36,219 nucleotides of DNA from Haplomitrium mnioides (taxonomy: Eukaryota; Marchantiophyta; Haplomitriopsida; Calobryales). Positions 30,006-36,219 of this stretch are shown here, piece after piece. A program made the position numbers and the translations under genes. The DNA lies in the NCBI GenBank assembly GCA_049999725.1, contig JBNGIS010031066.1, forward strand, positions 1-36,219, read 5' to 3'. The first letter of the stretch is position 1. Every line of letters begins with the position of its first letter. The notes beneath the pieces were generated by a model, which was not told the DNA's origin, made no database searches, and worked only from the letters and a program-made list of their open reading frames with translations.

Positions 30006-31410
30006 CCAAAATTTCTCAATTGATGAGTAGAAGGATGGTATCTTGGACTCTTGAGTATGAATGGGATATTCTATTTTTGCCTTCTTCTAGTTCTAGCAAC
30101 AGACCTTCAAATAGAAATATTTTACCATTATTGCCAAAACTTTGTCCCTGTCAAACTCCCAAGGCATTTTATCCATAAGAATTCTCTTTCTTCTACCTTT
30201 TTCAAAACAAAGGTTTTTATTTTGTTAGAAAGACCTTGAAGTGATCTTGAGGGTATCCACTTCATGTCTCTTATCTTATAAGAACTCTTAGCCTTTGGCT
30301 TTTTCTCCTTGACCAAGTTTTTCTCTCACACACTAGAAATAACTTGTTGTAGTTTCCATAATTCCCCACTTCAAAACACAAGTTGAAACCATTTATTTTG
30401 AGAATTGATTGTCTTCTCTAGAGTGCACTTTGCTTTTGTTTCCAAAGTCTCTAACACAAGTTCTCTTTTTAGTTTTGGGATGAAATCATCTCACTCTACA
30501 CAAAATATAGGTGCCAATACTCGATCTTTTGAATAAGTCATCTTTAACCAAGGCTGCTAGTTGTAATTATTTTCAATCACAAAAATTTGGGCTTCAATTG
30601 GTGTGAACCTCATGTAGATGTAGCAACTCAAAGCAATAATATAGGATTTATTGCTCTATATGTGGTGATCAAAAGCTACCTTGTAGCAGCACTCTCATTG
30701 CCTCCTCAATTTTGTAGTGGTACTTGTGAGGGTTCTTGATGTTGGTTTCTAGCTCGTCTTTATTCTGCACTTTGGATCCACAAAAACAATGAAAAAGGAG
30801 TGCATGTACTAAATAGTGAATGCGTTGAGTCAAAATCTCTGAAAAGTTGGAAGAGCCCCCAATTCTCCATCCCCAGCTTCAAAAGATTTAAATTCTCCAC
30901 ATGAATGGTGATTGTCTCTTCATGCATATGAAATCTCTCAATGGTTGCTATCTTGAAGATCTACTTGTTTGGTCTCTTGGAATGTTCTCATTCTCTTATA
31001 CCCGACCTGCTTTCTTCTTGACACCAATGCTTGGTGACATTGAGTCTCGGGTTTCTCTTCAGAGCTACCATATATCGTTGAAGACAAAATCATTTGAGTC
31101 ATGCTTGAAAGAGAAAGAGGTAAGGGTTTGCTTTTTAGACAAAGAACTTGAATTTTCTTCTTTTTTCACTAACTTTGTGGTTTTTTTGTTGAGTCTTTTA
31201 CTTGCTTAGCTACCTTTTGCTTTATCCTAGTGGATGGTCCATCTATTGCTTCACAAGCAAAAGCAGTCCCACTTGGGTGTGAAATGCACTGTGCTTCTTG
31301 CTTGGCTTGACTTTCAAATTTTTCAAAGAAAGTATGTGGTTGATGAAGTCTTATTCCACCTACTTTGCATTGGAATAGGCTCCAACAAAGTCAGATAGAG
31401 ACTATGCTAT
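30006..31410 (-). pseudogene. Methyltransferase-like gene copy 2: N-terminal and central exons
   Basis: Minus-strand segments match copy 1 in order. FVGAYSNAK with V-E and D-F-I (about 31395-31340) matches the start at 8207. EILTQRIHYLVHALLFHCF (about 30830-30770) matches 8830-8890. ELETNIKNPHKYHYKIEEAM and the following AATAAATCCTATA stretch match 8920-9020. SSIGTY/YWHLY near 30525 matches YWHQGY. SRSLQGLSNKIKTFVLKKV (about 30250-30190) matches 9420-9470, and the AAAGTTTTGGCAATAATGGTAAAATATTTCT DNA block matches near 9510-9550. It ends at GTAGGT (30006). The low-complexity KE/P segment is diverged. Many stops. Confidence 0.7.
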
Positions 31411-31429
31411 ATGAAAAAACCAAAAAAAT

Positions 31430-31689
31430 TTGCTAGATATGTCAAGTAAACTTGAACAACATAGTCCATATGCACATGAACTATGTGTTAGCTAATACAC
31501 ATAATGCTAGAAGCGGTGCATTAGCTCATTCACTTAACATCTCATCGAATATCTTTTTATTCCCCATTGCCAAAATTTACATCTCTTTTAGAGTCTATAG
31601 TTAGGTGGGAAGTTATGCAACTACCACAACTTCCTTAACTAGAATAGAATAGTTAAGTAATTAAGGTTAAGTTAACTGGGGTTATAACA
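31430..31689 (-). mobile_element. Start of a copia 3' LTR (minus strand)
   Basis: TGTTATAACCCCAG begins at 31689 directly after a polypurine tract, as expected for a 3' LTR of the minus-strand copia at 32220-35600. Its other end was not fixed; it runs into the copy 2 gene region by about 31430. No 5' LTR partner is in the window. Confidence 0.55.
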
Positions 31690-31699
31690 CTCCCCTTTT
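31690..31699 (-). other. Polypurine tract
   Basis: On the minus strand AAAAGGGGAG sits immediately before TGTTATAAC. This is a classical plus-strand priming site of LTR retrotransposons. Confidence 0.7.
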
Positions 31700-32219
31700 G
31701 GTTGATCTAAAAAGGAGCTTAGAACAGCCAATAAGTACTTAACCTAAACTATGTTGTGATGTGTGGCCTCATCAAAACCCCTTGCTTTCTTATGGGGGAA
31801 AGAGTACCACCACATATAGATAGTGGTGAATGTCATAATACCCACAAACAATAATAAAAAATACTGCATGTATAGAAAGAGTAGTGTTATGAAAATGAGG
31901 ATGAACAAAAATCTACAATGCTGTAGACAAGTAGAATAGTGATGAGAACTCCTGCTAGTGTCATATCATGTAAATTATTGGATTGTATCGATGTTTTTAT
32001 TATCAATTTTATGGATTTTCCCAAGATTGGCGCTCATATTTTTTCAATAATGCGTGCATAGAAAATAGAATATACAAGCACAAAAATAATGATTCTCCCA
32101 ATAAACAAAATAATATGGATTTGACAGAAATGAATAAATGATAAGAATAGATCTATAGATTCAAAAAATGCATAGTCAAGAATCAGGTGCAAGTAAGGAA
32201 GATAATTGTCGAAGTCTAA
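31700..32219 (-). other. Copia 3' non-coding region, no gene
   Basis: This lies between the RNase H remnant and the polypurine tract of the minus-strand copia. No coding sequence was recognised. Confidence 0.45.
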
Positions 32220-33500
32220 TGCCAACTATGTGTTCCTTGTAACAAGATGGAGTCATCAGGATTTGATAGATAACTAGCATCTGCAAAACCTACTATTGTG
32301 CTATCAGAATGCTTAGGGAAATATAATCCCAAATCATATGAGCCATGTAAGTATCAAAAATTTCTCTTAATGCCATTCCAATGGCGAATAGTTGGCTGAG
32401 AACTATAGCGTGCCAATAGATTTACTGCAAAGTATATATGAGGTCTAGTTTGATTTGCCAAATACATTAATGCACCAATAGCAGATAGATAAGGGTTTTC
32501 AGGTTCCAATGTCGGTTCTTCTGCAAATCTGTTCCGAAACGTATCCTTGGTAGGATCCAGAGATCTCATATTCATAGGTGTGGTCATAGGATGTGCATTT
32601 TGCATATTGAACTGTTTCAGAATTTTTTGACTGTAAGAGGATTGGTTAATCAATATGTTGTCAAGTAGGTATGTATATTGAAGACCGAGACAATAATATG
32701 GTTTACCAATATCTCTCATTTCAAAGGTAGTTTTCAAAGTTTGTATAGTCTAAGCAGAAAACATAAGGGTACCAAAAATATTAATTTCATCTTTGTATAT
32801 AAATACAAACACAAATTTTGAGCCGCTCTATTTCAAAAATAGGCATGGAGCAATGTCATGAGTTGTAAAGTTAAGAGCAAGCATTTTAGCTTTAAATCTC
32901 TTATACTATATTTGTTTGCTTTGTTTTAGACCATATATAGAGCGTAGGACTTAGACAACCATCTCATTATGGGTCTTTTTGATATGAACAGTAGAACTTG
33001 CTTGGAAGTCAGTTGTAGACTACTTCTTATTTGTTAGTGTGATGAACACATCGTTGTGACTGGGGAGTAAAGGTCTATCCATTGGTGTGAGCAATACACC
33101 TCTCTAATGTGAGATTGTAGGTCCATTCATTGGTGTGAGCAACACACCTCGATGGTCTGGGACTGTAGGTCTATGTTTGGCAACATATGCACTAAAATCC
33201 TCATTAGGAGAGATTTTTTTCATGCTAGATGGGAGATCTAGAGCAACTTTGTCCACTTTCTCCCCCTCAATATAGAAAGCACATCGTTTGATCAATTTGG
33301 GAGAAAAAAAAAGGGAAGGGGGGGGGGAGGCTTTCATGTAAATTTTGGTATTCAAGGTACCATATAAATAAATTTTGATCCATTATATGCATTTCCAATT
33401 TGTGTTCCAACGCAAAGGAAATCATGTATAAGTATGTAATGGTATCCATTACAGGTGAGTAAGTTAAATCACAGTCACGGCTTGGAAATTGGGTGTAGCC
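32220..33500 (-). pseudogene. Copia reverse transcriptase and RNase H relic
   Basis: An open frame 32737-32354 carries FEMRDIGKPYYCLGLQ, ILINQSSYSQKILKQFNM, HPMTTPM, PYLSAIGALMYLANQTRPHI and FAVNLLARYSSQPTIRHWNG, the C-terminal half of copia RT. RNase H follows as DLGLYFPKHSDST and GFADASYLSNPDD (about 32340-32240) and breaks off. Upstream, the Y-V-D-D site reads YKDE (about 32795-32806), so the catalytic pair is lost. Around 33449-33267 TYLYMISFALEHKLEMHIMD matches the RT fingers/palm region. A short duplicated block with CCATTGGTGTGAGCAAyACA occurs at 33078 and 33126. Confidence 0.9.
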
Positions 33501-34098
33501 TCTTGCTATAAAGCGTGTTTTGTGTCTGATGGCTTTGTCTTTAGCATTCCATTTCTTGACAAATATGAATTTGTATCATGTCAAGTGCATTTCTGGAGTA
33601 GTTGGAATGGTTGGTCCTAATACTTTCCTTTGTATCATAGAATCCAATTCAGAGTTTATAGCTTTTCCCATTGTGGCCAATCTTTGCTGGATTGGGCTTC
33701 ATGGACCGATCTAGAGTCCAGTAGTTCATTCAAAATATTCTGGGAAATAGAGAAAGCAAAAATATCATCAGGCTGTGTGGTGCTTCTCTGCCAAGTACAT
33801 CTTGTATACATATAATCAAGGGAGATTTCCTCATTTTCAGGATTATATGTTAATGTAGATACAGATAATGTCATAGTTGTGTGTGTAGGAATGGCTAGAT
33901 TTACTATCTATTGCTGCCTTGAGTGAGTATTAGTATGGCTAGTAGGTCATCCTCTTTTACCCTAAGTATAGTTGCTATAGCTAGCTTCCGTAGCTTGGTT
34001 GGAGCATTTGCAGCTTCTTCATATGCTCATATAACTATTGCTGCATCATTAAAGGTGTCTAGAAGTTTTTCCAAAGTTTGATGCAAATGAAGTATACG
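33501..34098 (-). pseudogene. Copia RT N-terminal region relic
   Basis: Minus-strand frames include DIFAFSISQNILNE, DWPQWEKL, LNSMIQRKVLGPTIPTTP and KFIFVKKWNAKDKAIRHKT followed by RFIARGYTQFPSRD-like text near 33500. These are the opening blocks of the copia RT domain (K-x-x-L-V-A-R-G-F/Y-x-Q). Broken by several stops. Confidence 0.75.
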
Positions 34099-34920
34099 CT
34101 AGATTTCTTGCTCGGCTTGACCGGTTCTAGGATTCAGACTCAATGGATGATTCATCTGCAATTGTAATGAATGTAATATTCGAGTATCAGTTTGGGTCTT
34201 GTCATATGTGAGGGAAGGGAAATCATCCTCTAATAAATCATTTTCAATAAATCTGGCCTTGAACATATTTGTATTTTCTAGTTCTAAAAGTTTGATAATC
34301 GATGGTGAATCAAAACCAATGTAAATGCCACGTTGTCGTTGTGGTCCCATTTTGGTTCTTTTAGGTCCAAGGATAGGAACTAGGACCAAAAAGCCAAATG
34401 TTTGAAGATGTAATAAATCTGCAAGAAGTCTAAATACTAGATGATGCGAAGTTTGACTATTGAATGTTGATGGTCTGAATTGAAGAAGCAATGATGCATG
34501 GAGTATGGCCCTTTAGACATTGGCAAGTTGGTCTGCATCAGCAATGGTCTGGCAGTCATCTAAAGTCGTTTAATAAGTGATTCAACAATCTCATTTTGAA
34601 AATGTACAGAAGGATTTGGATATTGAACATCAATCCTTGCCATTTCACAAAAATTGTTAAATGTTTTGGATGTGAATTCCTCAACATTATCCACTCTTAA
34701 AGTTATGATAAGATGATCAGGAAGCTGCGATTAGTTTAAGTACATGAGATAGGATTCTAGGAAATACAAGATTTTGGGTAGAGAATAAAAAATCTGGGAC
34801 CATATGTTTGAGGCATCTATTGTGTCCAAGAAAAACCAAAAAGGTTCTGATGGTGGATTAATTGGTCCACATACGTCTACGTGGATCTGTTCAAGAAGTT
34901 GTGGAATTTCCAAAACTGTT
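34099..34920 (-). pseudogene. Copia integrase relic
   Basis: Frame 34913-34731 has IPQLLEQIHVDVCGPINPPS with FWFFLDTIDASN, the start of the catalytic core (D-V-C-G-P-I; second acidic site in the I-D-A-S block). Sequence to about 34500 is stop-ridden but still readable in patches. Frame 34491-34099 has LHLQTFGFLVLVPI, KRTKMGPQRQRGIYIGFDSP and SIIKLLELENTNMFKARFI, the integrase C-terminal region. Confidence 0.88.
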
Positions 34921-35178
34921 TTAGATATTGTTGGTCGGGTTGTAAATTTTCCCTACGAACAGGCAAGACAAGGTGTCTTTATAGATAATGGATGGACTCC
35001 AGCACACATGCCCACTGTGTCTTTAAGAATATTTTGATACATATTGATGTCACGGTGACCAAGACAATTGTACCATCTATGTGTTTATGTCAATGAAAAG
35101 CATATATAATGGTGATATACAAACTCAATGGAGAAAGAGAAAATGTCTCAATCACTTTCATACCAACATGGGTGTGCT

Positions 35179-35600
35179 TCAAAATGTGAAGGACTTTGTG
35201 AACACCATAAATACTTGTAGAAATATGTAAATTATTAACCATGATATCTTGAAAACTACCAAGGTTTTGTGTGGCTCTTGGCGCATAAATTGTTGATCAA
35301 ATATATATAATTGTGCCATTAGGAAAACAAATTTTGGCTCAACCAATACTTCTTCAATATAATTATGTTTTGTAATGGTTGTCATGGCACATGTAGATGC
35401 AGTAACTGAGGAAAAATATATTTTATTCCTTAGAATGGAATGTGATGTATCAATGTCGACAATACAGCTGATTGGATTATTAAGTAATGAAAGATCATCT
35501 ATATGATAGACAGTGTAAACTGCAAGTATAGTAGTATTTTGAGGATGTAGATCCATATTTGACTAGATGTGCCGACACACAACAGTCTTTCTATACATAA
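35179..35600 (-). pseudogene. Copia gag end and protease relic
   Basis: Frame 35556-35179 contains NPISCIVDIDTSHSILRNKI followed by YFSSV. It corresponds to the copia protease, where the D-[ST]-G site here reads D-T-S. A gag-pre-integrase-like stretch follows. The element is truncated beyond about 35600, where the unrelated repeat R2 begins, so most of gag and the 5' LTR are missing. Confidence 0.8.
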
Positions 35601-35928
35601 TAGCTGCTACTTTGAACCTGTAATCGCTACTGAATTTTTGTTTCATTTGACGTTTGCAAAAACCAAATTAAAAAATTAGTATAAAAAATTGTGACTTTGA
35701 CGCTAGTAATATTTTTTGGCAAAAAAAGGAGTAATTTTTTACATCTGAATTGCTTATTTTAAGTGCATATTGTATTAAAAACAAATCTTCTTATAAGAAT
35801 TTTATCAAAATTGCTTTCACAATTTTTTCTTTAAAAAAGATGAGCATTACCAAACATAATATATACTAAATGCATAAGAAGTTTGTTGCTAAATATTTTT
35901 AAAACTAACAATAATATTATAAATTTCC
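35600..35928 (-). repeat. Repeat R2 (inverted relative of R1)
   Basis: The reverse complement aligns with 14173-14680 from GGAAATT to TTCAAAGTAGC. The match runs right up to the TG start of the copia LTR at 35929. R1 continues past that point, so the LTR was inserted into R2. Confidence 0.8.
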
Positions 35929-36096
35929 TGTTATAGAACATAGTATACCCCTATATATAGAATGGAATGGATGTATAGATAAGAGGGACATTCGATCCCT
36001 CATCACTATTCTTCTATTGATCAATACATTGAAGGAAGCGTTGCACGGCGTAACTGCTCTCTCGTTCTCTCTCTGTGTGATATGCGTACCACAACA
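35929..36096 (+). mobile_element. 5' LTR of a plus-strand copia, 168 bp
   Basis: Starts TGTTATAGAACATAG and ends TACCACAACA (TGTT...AACA inverted ends). TATA box CTATATATAG at 35951-35960. A CT-rich stretch (CTCTCTCGTTCTCTCTCT, about 36057-36074) precedes the end, as is common in short copia LTRs. The five bases before it, TTTCC, are the expected left target duplication; the right one is outside the window. Confidence 0.8.
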
Positions 36097-36112
36097 CGTT
36101 ATCATCACGACG
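36094..36112 (+). other. Primer-binding site of the half-tRNA type
   Basis: ACACGTTATCATCACGA spans and follows the LTR end. From memory, many plant copia elements have AACACGTTATCAGCACG here, complementary to an internal (anticodon-arm) part of a tRNA and not to its 3' end. One mismatch to that form. Confidence 0.55.
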
Positions 36113-36219
36113 GACTCTTCAATACACACAGAGAGAACATACGCACTCTCTAACGCAAGAACGGCAAATTTTTTTTTACGAGCACAGCCGATTTCTTCCA
36201 CGGCCGATTTCTTCCATGC
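36113..36219 (+). mobile_element. Copia leader, cut by the window edge
   Basis: Untranslated leader after the primer site. It contains a short inverted partner of the LTR's GAGAGAA tract (ACACAGAGAGAACATACGC, about 36125-36143) and a nearly exact tandem GCCGATTTCTTCCA (about 36187 and 36203). The gag start would lie beyond 36219. Confidence 0.6.

Overview
The window looks like repeat-rich nuclear DNA of a land plant, probably a seed plant. It is AT-rich and packed with decayed Ty3/gypsy and Ty1/copia retrotransposons. It has intron-like gene layouts with GT...AG ends, scaffold gaps of 100 N (1935-2034, 7242-7341, 14270-14369) and 10 N (10866-10875), and no bacterial-type operons. I could not name the species. 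No intact housekeeping gene, rRNA or tRNA was recognised.

Layout. 1-1224: unassigned GC/CT-rich sequence and a small tandem repeat. 1225-3820: an LTR scrap, a copia integrase relic, and a gypsy integrase relic between two ~70-bp direct repeats. About 3800-7200 (minus): a broken multi-block gene carrying the GHTHD-x-ID signature of DUF7869-type proteins. About 7480-13446 (plus): a broken multi-exon gene whose 3' half encodes an N4/N6 (beta-class order) DNA-methyltransferase-like domain; one exon is split by a 2,397-bp LTR-type element (10488-12884) with a 5-bp target duplication. 14173-14680: repeat R1. 17025-21430 and 23503-26225: two 5'-LTR-bearing, 3'-truncated gypsy relics of one family. 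27700-28470: a degenerate ~72-bp tandem array. 28516-31410 (minus): a second, diverged copy of the methyltransferase-like gene. 31430-35600 (minus): a decayed copia element with polypurine tract and 3' LTR start. 35600-35928: R2, inverted relative of R1. 35929-36219: the 168-bp LTR and leader of another copia, running off the window.

The most interesting content is the pair of methyltransferase-like gene copies in opposite orientation about 15 kb apart. Both carry short degenerate minisatellites (~25-bp unit built on an ATGCGCGCAT-like palindrome) in an equivalent intron. The adjacent DUF7869-like gene, read divergently from copy 1, carries its own variants of the same palindrome. I infer an old dispersed gene family, perhaps carried by a large mobile unit with both genes. 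That link is a hypothesis; the homology of the two methyltransferase copies is seen directly.
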